DNA of 37,080 nucleotides from Halovivax sp. (GTDB taxonomy: Archaea > Halobacteriota > Halobacteria > Halobacteriales > Natrialbaceae): contig SKPV01000158.1 in assembly GCA_007119345.1 (NCBI GenBank), forward strand, positions 1-37,080, given 5' to 3'. The notes under the pieces were generated by a model. It was given only the letters and a program-made list of their open reading frames with translations, was not told the DNA's origin and ran no database searches. The number at the start of each line of letters is the position of its first letter. Within the stretch, counting starts at the first letter, position 1. Positions 23,671 through 31,001 of this stretch are shown here, one piece after another. The position numbers and the translations under genes were made by a program.

Positions 23671-23710
23671 ATATAAATATTCATCAAAGTGATCCCGGAT
23701 ATGCGGGATC
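23671..23710 (-). promoter_or_regulatory. cstA promoter with upstream GATCCCG palindrome
   Basis: On the minus strand, TTTATAT (23671-23677) is preceded by an inverted repeat GATCCCG-6nt-CGGGATC (23691-23710). The palindrome abuts the BRE side, so it could bind either an activator or a repressor. The surrounding 23634-23800 region is the most AT-rich non-coding DNA in the window and includes a second inverted pair, ACGGAT (23721-23726) and ATCCGT (23742-23747). Confidence 0.5.
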
Positions 23711-23804
23711 GCGGTAATAAACGGATATGATTTCGGTCTAAATCCGTGGAAACTAAATTCCCAGCGGTAAACGACGCCGGATCAAGAGGGAGAGTTCGAC
23801 GGGA

Positions 23805-24788
23805 TCAAGGGGGCGAATCCGTCGTCGACCCCGCGCGCGCGACGTCGATCCGGAGTTCGTCGGCGACCTCCGCGAGGAGGTCGCCGCGGACCTCCTCGAC
23901 CCGCGTCTCGATGGCCGCGACGACCGGCGGATCGAACGTCTCCTCGATCTCCGCGAGCCGGTCGCGTTCGGTCGCCACGCGGTCGCGGAGGAATCGACCG
24001 CCGCGTCCGTTTTCGTCGGGGTCCGGCTCGGGCGTGAGTCGGTTGACCACCAGTCCGCGAACGTCGAGGTCGGCCGCCGTCAGCGTCCCGACCGAGCGGC
24101 GGGTCTCGCGGATCGAGAGGGTGTCCGGATTCATCACCAGGTAGAAGGCGGCGTCCTCGCGGAGGGCGCGCCCGGCGAACTCGAAGCGCTCCCTGCGTTC
24201 CCGAAGTCGTTCCAGGATCGGATCGCCTTCGGCCATGCGGCGGGGTTCTCGGTTCCCGATCGCCGCCTTCTCGAAGAGGTCGATGCTCTTCTCGCGCTTG
24301 TACATCAGCCGGTCGATCCAGCGCTCGAGCAGGTCCGGCAGCGAGAGCAGCCGGAGCGTGCCGCCCGTCGGGGAGGTGTCGAAGACGATCCGATCGTAGG
24401 GCTCCGGGTCGCGCATGACGTCGACGAAGCGGTCGAACAGCGCGGCCTCGTAGGCGCCCGGCGTCTGGTGGGCCATCTCGAGTTGCAGATCGATCTCGTT
24501 GACCATCGCCGCGCTCAGCTGATTGCCCAGCTGGCGCTTGAGGTCCATGAGGTGGTCCTCGACCTCCTGCTCGGGGTCGATCTCCATCGCGGACAGGCCG
24601 TCGTATCCCTCGACGGGCCGCGGTTCGTCGTCGAACGACTGGCCGAACACGTCGCTCGTGCTGTGGGCCGGGTCCGTCGAGACGAGCAGCGTCTCGAGCC
24701 CCGCCTGCGAGCACTCGAGCGCGTGAGCGCTGGAGACGGTGGTCTTGCCGACGCCGCCCTTTCCGCCGAAGAAGACGAAACGGACCAT
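23805..24788 (-). CDS. ArsA/Get3-type anion-transporting ATPase
   Basis: A 327-aa SIMIBI-class ATPase. The deviant Walker A GKGGVGKTT (9-17) includes the signature lysine K10, followed by STDPAHSTSDVFGQ (37-50) and the switch-II/A-loop DTSPTGGTLR (137-146). These are the motifs of ArsA/Get3 proteins. The CxxC zinc pair of eukaryotic Get3 is not seen, and there is only a single ArsA unit. It could act in targeting of tail-anchored membrane proteins or in metal(loid) handling. No arsenite permease or ArsR is near. The ATG overlaps the stop of the 98-aa gene by one base (TGATG), so the two are translationally coupled. Confidence 0.88.
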   Translation of the reverse strand: MVRFVFFGGKGGVGKTTVSSAHALECSQAGLETLLVSTDPAHSTSDVFGQSFDDEPRPVEGYDGLSAMEIDPEQEVEDHLMDLKRQLGNQLSAAMVNEIDLQLEMAHQTPGAYEAALFDRFVDVMRDPEPYDRIVFDTSPTGGTLRLLSLPDLLERWIDRLMYKREKSIDLFEKAAIGNREPRRMAEGDPILERLRERRERFEFAGRALREDAAFYLVMNPDTLSIRETRRSVGTLTAADLDVRGLVVNRLTPEPDPDENGRGGRFLRDRVATERDRLAEIEETFDPPVVAAIETRVEEVRGDLLAEVADELRIDVARAGSTTDSPP

Positions 24789-25084
24789 CAGAAGTGGTAC
24801 TGCTGGCCCTTGCGCTCGACGAGCGTGTCGCGGTCCCACATGCGCCGCTCCCAGGCCTCGTACTCGGCCTCGAGGTACGGCAGGAGTTCGGCGGTGTAGT
24901 AGGAAACGGGGCTCGGGATGCCGAACGCGTCGGGGAAGCACGCGAGCATGAACGCGTCCTCGAGATCCTCCGCTTCCTTCTCGATCTTCTCGTAGGCCGG
25001 ATGCGAGATCATCCCGTGGTAGAGTCCGCGCAGCCACTCCTCGACGACCGCACGGTAGGCGGCGATCCGTTCTGCCAGCGTCAT
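24788..25084 (-). CDS. 98-aa partner protein coupled to the ArsA-type ATPase
   Basis: A 98-aa helical protein beginning MTLAERIAAYRAVVEEWLRG and ending DTLVERKGQQYHF. It has one cysteine in FMLACFPDAFGIPSP and several tyrosine/glutamate-rich segments (YTAELLPYLEAEYEAWERRM). I recognise no named domain. Its TGA overlaps the ATG of the ATPase gene (TGATG), so the two are made together and may form a complex. Start at ATG 25084 gives a compact product; longer frames upstream read through the divergent promoter region shared with the CobW-type gene. Confidence 0.75.
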   Translation of the reverse strand: MTLAERIAAYRAVVEEWLRGLYHGMISHPAYEKIEKEAEDLEDAFMLACFPDAFGIPSPVSYYTAELLPYLEAEYEAWERRMWDRDTLVERKGQQYHF

Positions 25085-25231
25085 GTGGTACCACAAATCA
25101 ATCGGAGAGCAAAAGCGTATCGTCGTCGGATCGACGGGCCCGCCCCATCCCGCGGCGGAACCGGCTCCTCGATGGTGGCGTCGGACCCGCGCCACCAACA
25201 GCGTCATTGTCGCACGAACGAACGTGGGCGT

Positions 25232-26527
25232 ATGGCCGAACGCGTGCCCGTCACGATCCTCAGCGGGGCCCTCGGCGCGGGCAAGACGACGACCCTCAAC
25301 CACCTCCTGGAGCACAACGACGGACGGTCGATCGCGGTGCTGGTCAACGACGTCGGCGAGATCAACGTCGACGCGGAGTTGCTCTCGACGGGGGACGCCC
25401 TGACCGACGCGTCGGGGATCGCGGAGCTCTCGAACGGCTGCATCTGCTGTGAGCGCCAGGACGACCTCGAGACCGAGGTGACGCGGCTGGCCCGCGAGTA
25501 CGAGTTCGACTACCTCGTCGTCGAGGCCTCGGGGATCAGCGAACCGGAGCCGATCGCGCGCCTGTTCACCACCGAGTCTCGGGCGGCCGCCAGGTACGAC
25601 GTGGACACGACCGTGACGGTCGTCGACGGCCGGAGCTTCCACGACGCGTTCGCGGGCGACGGGACGCTCGAGCGGGAGACCGCACCGGGCGAGGCCGAGC
25701 GACCGCTCGCCGACCTGCTGATCGAACAGGTGGAGTTCTCGGACGTCGTACTCTGCAACAAGTGCGACCTGCTGTCCGAGACGGAGCGCGAGCGCGTCGC
25801 GGAGTTGGTGCGGGCGATCCGGCCGGACGCGAAGGTCGTCCCGACGACGTTCGGCGCCGTCGACCCCGGCGACGTGCTCGGAACCGGTCGCTTCGACCCG
25901 CTGGAGGCGGGTGAACGAGCGGGCTGGAAACGCGCGTACGATCGGATCGCCGGGGACGAAGCGGCGGCCGGCGGTCGCGAAGGCGAGGGTCACGACCACG
26001 GCCGGGGCCACGACCACGAACACGACCACGGCCGGGGCCACGACCACGAACACGACCACGGCCAGGGCCACGATCACCGAACGCCCGAGGAGGTGTACGG
26101 GATCACCTCGTTCGCCTACCGCCGGGATCGGCCGTTGCACCCGGACCGGCTCGTCGCGTTCCTCGAATCCCTCCCGGACGGCGTCGTCCGCGCGAAGGGA
26201 CGATTCTGGGTGGCCGGCCGCGACGACGTCGTGCAGGTGCTCCACGTCGCCGGCCCGTCGATCCGCGTCGAGAGCGAGGGCCGCTGGATCGCGAGTCTTC
26301 CCGAGCGAGAGCGGTCGCTCTACCGCGACAACCGACCGACCGACCGCTGGCACCCCGAGTGGGGCGATCGCGAGGTGCGACTGGTGTTCATCGGCCGCGA
26401 CCTGGACGAGGACCGTCTGGTCGCGGAGCTCGACGAGTGCCTGGCGACCGAGTCCGAACGCGAGGCGGTCGCCGGGGCGGACCACCCGTACCCCGGGGTC
26501 GAAGACGACGCGTTCGTCGTGCGGTGA
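25232..26527 (+). CDS. COG0523 (CobW/P47K) GTP-dependent metallochaperone
   Basis: A 431-aa G3E GTPase. Walker A GALGAGKTT (12-20), the metal-binding CxCC motif C70-I-C72-C73 (NGCICCERQ), VEASGISEPEP switch region (98-107) and NKCD guanine motif (176-179) are intact. A histidine-rich loop (254-282) made of a repeated HDHGRGHDHE unit precedes the CobW C-terminal domain (about 290-425). These features mark a chaperone delivering zinc, cobalt or nickel to target enzymes; the His-rich loop suggests metal storage. The metal cannot be fixed from sequence. It is divergent from the ArsA-type operon. The ATG at 25232 is the only start giving the GTPase N-terminus directly (MAERVPVTILSGALG). Confidence 0.92.
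   Translation: MAERVPVTILSGALGAGKTTTLNHLLEHNDGRSIAVLVNDVGEINVDAELLSTGDALTDASGIAELSNGCICCERQDDLETEVTRLAREYEFDYLVVEASGISEPEPIARLFTTESRAAARYDVDTTVTVVDGRSFHDAFAGDGTLERETAPGEAERPLADLLIEQVEFSDVVLCNKCDLLSETERERVAELVRAIRPDAKVVPTTFGAVDPGDVLGTGRFDPLEAGERAGWKRAYDRIAGDEAAAGGREGEGHDHGRGHDHEHDHGRGHDHEHDHGQGHDHRTPEEVYGITSFAYRRDRPLHPDRLVAFLESLPDGVVRAKGRFWVAGRDDVVQVLHVAGPSIRVESEGRWIASLPERERSLYRDNRPTDRWHPEWGDREVRLVFIGRDLDEDRLVAELDECLATESEREAVAGADHPYPGVEDDAFVVR
25991..26076 (+). repeat. 30-bp tandem repeat encoding the His-rich metal loop
   Basis: Three near-perfect 30-bp units start at 25991, 26021 and 26051. Each is read in frame as HDHGRGHDHE, with R changed to Q in the third. The period is a multiple of three, so copy number can change without breaking the CobW-type gene. 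Confidence 0.9.
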
Positions 26528-26535
26528 GCGGCAGG

Positions 26536-26865
26536 TCAGGAGAAGAAGACGACGGCGATCGTCAGCCCGGCGAGGAGCGCGATCCCGGCGGTGATCCCGT
26601 AGAGCAGCCGCCGGAGCCGGAGCGCCGCCGGGACCTCCTCGCGGTGTTCCGGGCGCGCGGTCAGGACGTAGCGGTGGTAGGCGCCGACGGCGACCCCGAC
26701 CGAGCCGATCGCGGAGATCGCCACCGCGGGACCGAGCGGGACGCCCCACTCGAGGAGGTAGACCGGACCCCAGCCGATCAGCAGCGGCACCCCGAGCAGG
26801 GAGACGACCAGAAACGGCACTGGGTCGACCGGCGTCCCCTCGTCGTTCCGAAGACGGACGCTCAT
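26536..26865 (-). CDS. Small three-helix membrane protein
   Basis: A 109-aa protein starting MSVRLRNDEGTPVDPVP with three hydrophobic helices at about 17-39 (with the motif GWGPVYLLEWG at its end), 44-68 and 88-109. It has a short basic loop (LTARPEHREEVPAALRLRRL) between the second and third, and ends within the last helix (VVFFS). No named family is known to me. It is convergent with the CobW-type gene with only 8 nt between stops. Start at ATG 26865 excludes a basic, non-haloarchaeal upstream extension. Confidence 0.72.
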   Translation of the reverse strand: MSVRLRNDEGTPVDPVPFLVVSLLGVPLLIGWGPVYLLEWGVPLGPAVAISAIGSVGVAVGAYHRYVLTARPEHREEVPAALRLRRLLYGITAGIALLAGLTIAVVFFS

Positions 26866-26933
26866 GGCTAGTAACTGTACGCGTTCCGTCGGCATAGTTC
26901 GTCCCGGTGAATCCGCAGGCAGCCGGCGAACGG

Positions 26934-27065
26934 CGATCGGTGCGAGGACACGCCGATCGGCGCGAGGACACGAGGTCGTGCGTGACGAGGCGCGTCTTTC
27001 GGGCGAGACGACCCGCCGCTGGACGAGAAGAGGCGCGTCTTTCGGGCGAGACGACCCGCCGCTGG
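26934..27065. repeat. Two adjacent tandem duplications (20 bp and 43-bp period) in an intergenic region
   Basis: The gap 26866-27152 holds no gene I can support. It contains a 20-bp unit twice (26934-26953 and 26954-26973, one mismatch near the middle). Right after, a perfect 36-bp sequence occurs twice with a 43-bp period (26987-27022 and 27030-27065). The plus-strand promoter of the next gene (27123-27128) lies beyond it. Confidence 0.85.
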
Positions 27066-27152
27066 GCGTGACGAGGGTTATCAGCCGAGCGAGACGGGAA
27101 ACGGAACCGTCGAGCGATACAGTTATTCGACCGGAGCGAACATCCCCATCAG

Positions 27153-27350
27153 ATGTCCATCTCGGACGGTATCGAGTCGTCGACGGGCGATCCGCGCGTC
27201 CTCTTCGCGTTGAACGCGATCCTCTCGGCGGCATTCGCCGGGATCGTCCTCACGCTCGCAGATCTCGGCGGGGCCGTCGAGTTCACCTGGATGCGGTTGC
27301 TCGTGCTGACGCTGGTGATCATGGCCCTGACGTACCTCGTCACCCACTGA
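27153..27350 (+). CDS. Small two-helix membrane protein
   Basis: A 65-aa protein: a polar start (MSISDGIESSTGDPR) followed by two hydrophobic helices (about 16-38, ALNAILSAAFAGIVLTLADL; and 45-63, TWMRLLVLTLVIMALTYLV). TTATTC (27123-27128) is centred 27 nt before the ATG, which supports a leaderless transcript and the chosen start. No family or function is recognised. It is convergent with the SRPBCC gene (18-nt gap). Confidence 0.7.
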   Translation: MSISDGIESSTGDPRVLFALNAILSAAFAGIVLTLADLGGAVEFTWMRLLVLTLVIMALTYLVTH

Positions 27351-27368
27351 CCGGGCCCCGCTCCCGAC

Positions 27369-27791
27369 TCACTCGGCGTCCGCGGCGAGCGCCTCGAGGG
27401 CGCGCCGTAGCTCCCCCTTGCGCTTCCAGGCGGCGATCCGGTCGGCGAGGGACGCCGGCCGGACGCCCAGCGACACCGACGAGGTCGCGGTGACGCGCGT
27501 CCCCTCGTTCTCCGGCCGCCAGACGAGGGTCGTCTCCATCGCGGCCAGCGGCCCCTCCTCGCCGAGCTGTTCGTAGTAGAAGCCGTCGCCGTCCTCGAGC
27601 GGTTCGAACCGCAACGTCGCGTCGAGCCCGCGCGCCCCGACCGCGACCAGCCAGTCGCCCTCCGCTCCCCGCGGCGTCACCTCGGTCACCTCGAAGGTGC
27701 CCTCGTACGCGACGATGCTCTCGGGCGTGAGGAGCCGGCTCACCCGATCGGGCCCGGCGGCGACGAATCTGGACGCCTCGACCGTCCGCAT
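27369..27791 (-). CDS. SRPBCC (START-like) family protein
   Basis: A 140-aa protein with the helix-grip fold pattern. The first strand is MRTVEASRFVAAGPDRVSRLL, followed by a short helix region, four beta strands (YEGTFEVTEVTPRG, DWLVAVGARGLDATLRFEP, FYYEQLGEEGPLAAMETTLV, TRVTATSSVSLGV) and the long C-terminal helix (ADRIAAWKRKGELRRALEAL). Members bind hydrophobic ligands or act as polyketide-cyclase-like or co-chaperone domains; the ligand is unknown. It is divergent from upp, sharing one TATA element with it. Confidence 0.85.
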   Translation of the reverse strand: MRTVEASRFVAAGPDRVSRLLTPESIVAYEGTFEVTEVTPRGAEGDWLVAVGARGLDATLRFEPLEDGDGFYYEQLGEEGPLAAMETTLVWRPENEGTRVTATSSVSLGVRPASLADRIAAWKRKGELRRALEALAADAE

Positions 27792-27815
27792 CGTCGTGGA
27801 TTGACGGACCGATAC

Positions 27816-27824
27816 CTTATATTA
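27816..27824. promoter_or_regulatory. Single TATA element shared by upp and the SRPBCC gene
   Basis: CTTATATTA is centred 30 nt from the upp ATG (27850) and 29 nt from the SRPBCC ATG (27791). The two start codons are only 58 nt apart and no other TATA-like element is visible. The near-symmetric box could serve both directions. Confidence 0.5.
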
Positions 27825-27849
27825 CCCGGCTGTACTGTCTCGACACGAG

Positions 27850-28527
27850 ATGACGATCGAAGATCGAGAGGACGCCTACCTCGTCACGCACGCCCTCGCC
27901 AAGGACACGCTCTCGCGGATCCGAGACGTGGAGACCGAACAGGTGAGCTTCCGCAAGGGGCTCGTGAAATTGGGACGGATCTGCGGCTACGAGATCATCG
28001 ACGGGCGGATGGAGACCGAGTACGTCGAGCTCGAGACGCCGCTCGAGCCCACGATGGGCGAGCGGGTGAAGGGGCTCGACGACGTCGTGATCATCAACGT
28101 CCTCCGCGCGGCGACGCCGTTCGTCGAGGGGCTGTTGAAGGCGTTCCCGCGGGCTCGCCAAGGCGTCATCAGCGCCAGTCGCGACGAGGAAGCCGGTCGC
28201 ACCGGCGACGGCTCGTTCCCGATCACGATCGACTACGTCAAGCTGCCCGAGATCAGGGAGGAAGACACCGTCATCGTCGCGGACCCGATGCTCGCGACCG
28301 GTTCGACGATGTGCGCGGTCCTCGAACACGTCGTGGAGAGCGCGCCCGACCCGGAGCACCTGATCGTCCTCTCGGCGGTCTCGGCGCCCGAAGGGCTGGT
28401 TCGCGTCGGCGACGCGTTCCCGCAGGCGGACCTGCTGACGGTGGCGATCGACGATCACCTCGACGAGAACGGCTTCATCGTCCCCGGGCTGGGCGACGCG
28501 GGCGACCGGGCGTTCCGGACGGCGTGA
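27850..28527 (+). CDS. upp: Uracil phosphoribosyltransferase
   Basis: A 225-aa cytoplasmic enzyme converting uracil and PRPP to UMP in pyrimidine salvage. The type I PRTase PRPP-binding loop VIVADPMLATGST (141-153) is intact, as are the uracil-binding end GFIVPGLGDAGDRAF (206-220) and the VLRAATPFVEGLLKAFPRA segment (84-102). Length is normal. Translation starts at ATG 27850, with a TATA element 30 nt upstream that is shared with the divergent SRPBCC gene. The gene appears single. The downstream 200 nt are GAGCGA-type spacer. Confidence 0.96.
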   Translation: MTIEDREDAYLVTHALAKDTLSRIRDVETEQVSFRKGLVKLGRICGYEIIDGRMETEYVELETPLEPTMGERVKGLDDVVIINVLRAATPFVEGLLKAFPRARQGVISASRDEEAGRTGDGSFPITIDYVKLPEIREEDTVIVADPMLATGSTMCAVLEHVVESAPDPEHLIVLSAVSAPEGLVRVGDAFPQADLLTVAIDDHLDENGFIVPGLGDAGDRAFRTA

Positions 28528-28726
28528 GCGAGGACTGAGCGGATCGGAGTCCTCGATTGGGCGAGCGAGGAGCAGCGATGGACCGAAGATCCCTCGAGCC
28601 GTGCGAGCGGGCGCGAGGCGCCCGTGAGCAGAGAACGACCCGCGAGCAGCGGGGTCCCGAGCGAAGGAAGGGGCCGCGGAAACGCGAGCGATGGGCCGAT
28701 CCGCCGCGAGGCGGTCGGCGCGCGAG
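28528..28726. other. GAGCGA-rich spacer between upp and the peptidase gene
   Basis: A convergent intergenic region between upp and the S9 peptidase, dominated by GAGCGA/GCGAGC-like words as in the island at 189-320. Small hairpins such as CCGCGAGGCGG are possible. The frames that cross it are Arg/Ser-rich shadows. I see no RNA gene or transposon remnant. Confidence 0.55.
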
Positions 28727-30835
28727 TTACTCGTCGCCTCCGTCCTCGTCGCCATCGCCCTCGCCTCCGTCCTCGGCCGCCGACAACCCGGCGTCCGGAT
28801 CGCGCTCCAGCGCGGGCGGCACGTCCGCGTAGTCGGAGTAGCCGTCGAACCAGCGGACGATGCGCTCGATGCGGTCGACGACGTGGCCGGGCTCGCCCGA
28901 GCGGGAGAGTTCGTGGCCCTCTCGAGGATACCTGACCAGCCGCGTGTCGACGCGGTGCTTCTTCAGGCCGACGTAGAACAGCTCGGCCGTGTTCGCGGGC
29001 GTGCGGAAGTCGCGGTCGGAGTGGATGAGCAGGGTCGGCGTCTCGACCTCGGGGATCAGCGAGACGGGCGAGTGCTCCCAGAGGAACTCGGGTTCCTCCC
29101 AGGGCGTCGTCCCGAAGTCGTACTCGACGAGTTTGAGGGCGCCGTCGGTCGAGCCGTAGAAGCCGGTGAGGTCGTAGACGCCGCGCTGGGAGACGGCGGC
29201 CTCGAAGCGGTCGGTGGAGCCGACGGTCCAGGCGGTCATGTAGCCGCCGTAGCTGCCGCCGGTGACGTACTGCTCGTCCGCGTCGACGTACTCGCGCTCG
29301 CAGACGAGGTCCGCGCCCGCGAGGACGTCCTCGAGGGCGACGTCGCCCCAGTCGCGGTGGATGGCCATCGCGTGGTCCTCGCCGTAGCCGGTCGAGCCCC
29401 GCGGATTGGACCAGAAGACGACGTAGCCGTTCGCGGCGAGCGTCTGGAACTCGTGCCACATGGTCCCCGAGGTCGTCCACTGGGCGTGCGGGCCGCCGTG
29501 GATCTCGACGACCAGCGGGTAGGTCTCCTCGGGGTCGAAGTCGGGCGGCGTGAGTACCCAGCCCTGCAACTCGACGGCCTCGTCCGTATCCGCCGCCTCG
29601 TTCTCGTACCGCAGCTCCTCGGGCTGGGCGACGGCGCGGTCGGTGAGGTACTCGTCGTTGACCCGGGTGAGCCGGGTGGCCTCGTTGCTGCCGCGGGTGG
29701 AGACGAAGACGTCGCCGGGGTGGTCCCACTCGCTCTGGACGTACGCGACCGCGTCGTCGCCGACGTCGAAACCCTCGACGGTGACGCCGTCGCCGTAGAC
29801 CGTCTCGGGGTCGGCGCTCGCGTCGCCGGGTGCGGACCAGACGACGACCGAGCCCTCGTCGGGCGTGGCGAAGAAGAGGCGCTCCTCGTCGGGACCCCAC
29901 TGGAATCCGCCGCCGTACGCGACGTCGCGGTCGAGTGACGCCGTGGGCGTGACCTCCTCGCCGGTGTCGCGGTCGTGAACGACGATGTCGGTCTGGCGCA
30001 TCGTGAGCTTCTCCTCGGGCGTGCGGGGGAACGCGATCTTTCCGTCCGTCGTGGCCTCGATCATCCCGCCCCAGCCCGTGGTCTCGGCGACGGCCTCGGG
30101 TTCGACGTCCCCCTCTGCGGCGGCGTCGAGCGGGTGCTCGTAGATGTCGAACTCGACGGAGTCGTCGGGCTCCTCCCCGCGCTTGCTCGCGTAGTAGATC
30201 GTCTCGCCGTCGCCCCAGGCGGGTCCGACGTAGTCGGCGTCGCCGTCGGTGAGTCGCTCGAGGGCGTCCTCGCGCTCGCCGTCGAGGGCCGTCTCGACGT
30301 CGAGGACGTAGACGTGGCTGCGCTTGCCGTCGAAGTACCGCTGCATCGAGCGGTAGACCATGCGGTCGATGACCCTCGGGTCGGGCTCTTCGGGCTCGTA
30401 GTCGGAATCGACCGACAGGTCCCGGCCCTCCTCGCGGTCCTCGGCGGTCGAGTGCTGGGTGAAGAGGATGCGCGAGCCGTCGGGACTCCACTCGACCCCG
30501 GAGACGCCGCCGGCCACCTCGGTGACCTGACGGGCCTCGCCGCCGTCCGCGGGGAGCAGCCACAGCTGCGGCCGGTCGTCGTCCGCCCCGCGGGTGCTCA
30601 CGAACGCCAGGTAGTCGCCGTCGGGGTGCCAGCGCGGCTCGCTGTCGACGCCCTCGGCCACGGTGAACTGGCGGGGGTCGCCCCCGCCGAGCGGGACGAC
30701 GTAGACGGTGGCCTCGTAGGACTCCTCGTCGTCGGGCACCGTGCGGACGAACGCGACCCGCTCGCCGTCCGGCGACAGTCGCGGGTCCGCGACCCGCACG
30801 ATATCGTGGTAGTCGGCTGCGTCAATCGTCTGCAT
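28727..30835 (-). CDS. S9 family prolyl oligopeptidase-like serine peptidase
   Basis: A 702-aa protein of the acylaminoacyl-peptidase/dipeptidyl-peptidase type. The N-terminal two-thirds is a beta-propeller made of WD40-like PD40 repeats (for example DPRLSPDGERVAFVRTVPDD and EPRWHPDGDYLAFVSTRG). The alpha/beta hydrolase domain begins near residue 430. The catalytic triad is readable: nucleophile S528 in GGSYGGYMT, D609 in HSDRDFRTP and H641 in REGHELSR. No signal peptide is present, so it is cytoplasmic and probably degrades or trims short peptides. An acidic tail of about 20 Asp/Glu/Gly residues ends the chain. GTTAATC (minus strand, 30859-30865) lies about 27 nt before the ATG. Confidence 0.94.
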   Translation of the reverse strand: MQTIDAADYHDIVRVADPRLSPDGERVAFVRTVPDDEESYEATVYVVPLGGGDPRQFTVAEGVDSEPRWHPDGDYLAFVSTRGADDDRPQLWLLPADGGEARQVTEVAGGVSGVEWSPDGSRILFTQHSTAEDREEGRDLSVDSDYEPEEPDPRVIDRMVYRSMQRYFDGKRSHVYVLDVETALDGEREDALERLTDGDADYVGPAWGDGETIYYASKRGEEPDDSVEFDIYEHPLDAAAEGDVEPEAVAETTGWGGMIEATTDGKIAFPRTPEEKLTMRQTDIVVHDRDTGEEVTPTASLDRDVAYGGGFQWGPDEERLFFATPDEGSVVVWSAPGDASADPETVYGDGVTVEGFDVGDDAVAYVQSEWDHPGDVFVSTRGSNEATRLTRVNDEYLTDRAVAQPEELRYENEAADTDEAVELQGWVLTPPDFDPEETYPLVVEIHGGPHAQWTTSGTMWHEFQTLAANGYVVFWSNPRGSTGYGEDHAMAIHRDWGDVALEDVLAGADLVCEREYVDADEQYVTGGSYGGYMTAWTVGSTDRFEAAVSQRGVYDLTGFYGSTDGALKLVEYDFGTTPWEEPEFLWEHSPVSLIPEVETPTLLIHSDRDFRTPANTAELFYVGLKKHRVDTRLVRYPREGHELSRSGEPGHVVDRIERIVRWFDGYSDYADVPPALERDPDAGLSAAEDGGEGDGDEDGGDE

Positions 30836-31001
30836 ATCACGTGCCTGCCGCGGGGCGGGATTAACTGTTTCGAATCGTAAAGGTAGTGAGGCATTTCATC
30901 GTTCCATCCGGATGATCACCCGAGGTGGACGGTCGGCGTCGCGAAACAATCAGGTATTATGATTGACAATTATATGTTTGTAGGTTCCGTGAATTGCTAT
31001 C

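Noticed and set aside
28455..30563. Long second minus-strand frame overlapping the S9 peptidase
   Set aside because: It is an Arg-rich out-of-frame reading of the peptidase gene, which has an intact catalytic triad in its own frame.
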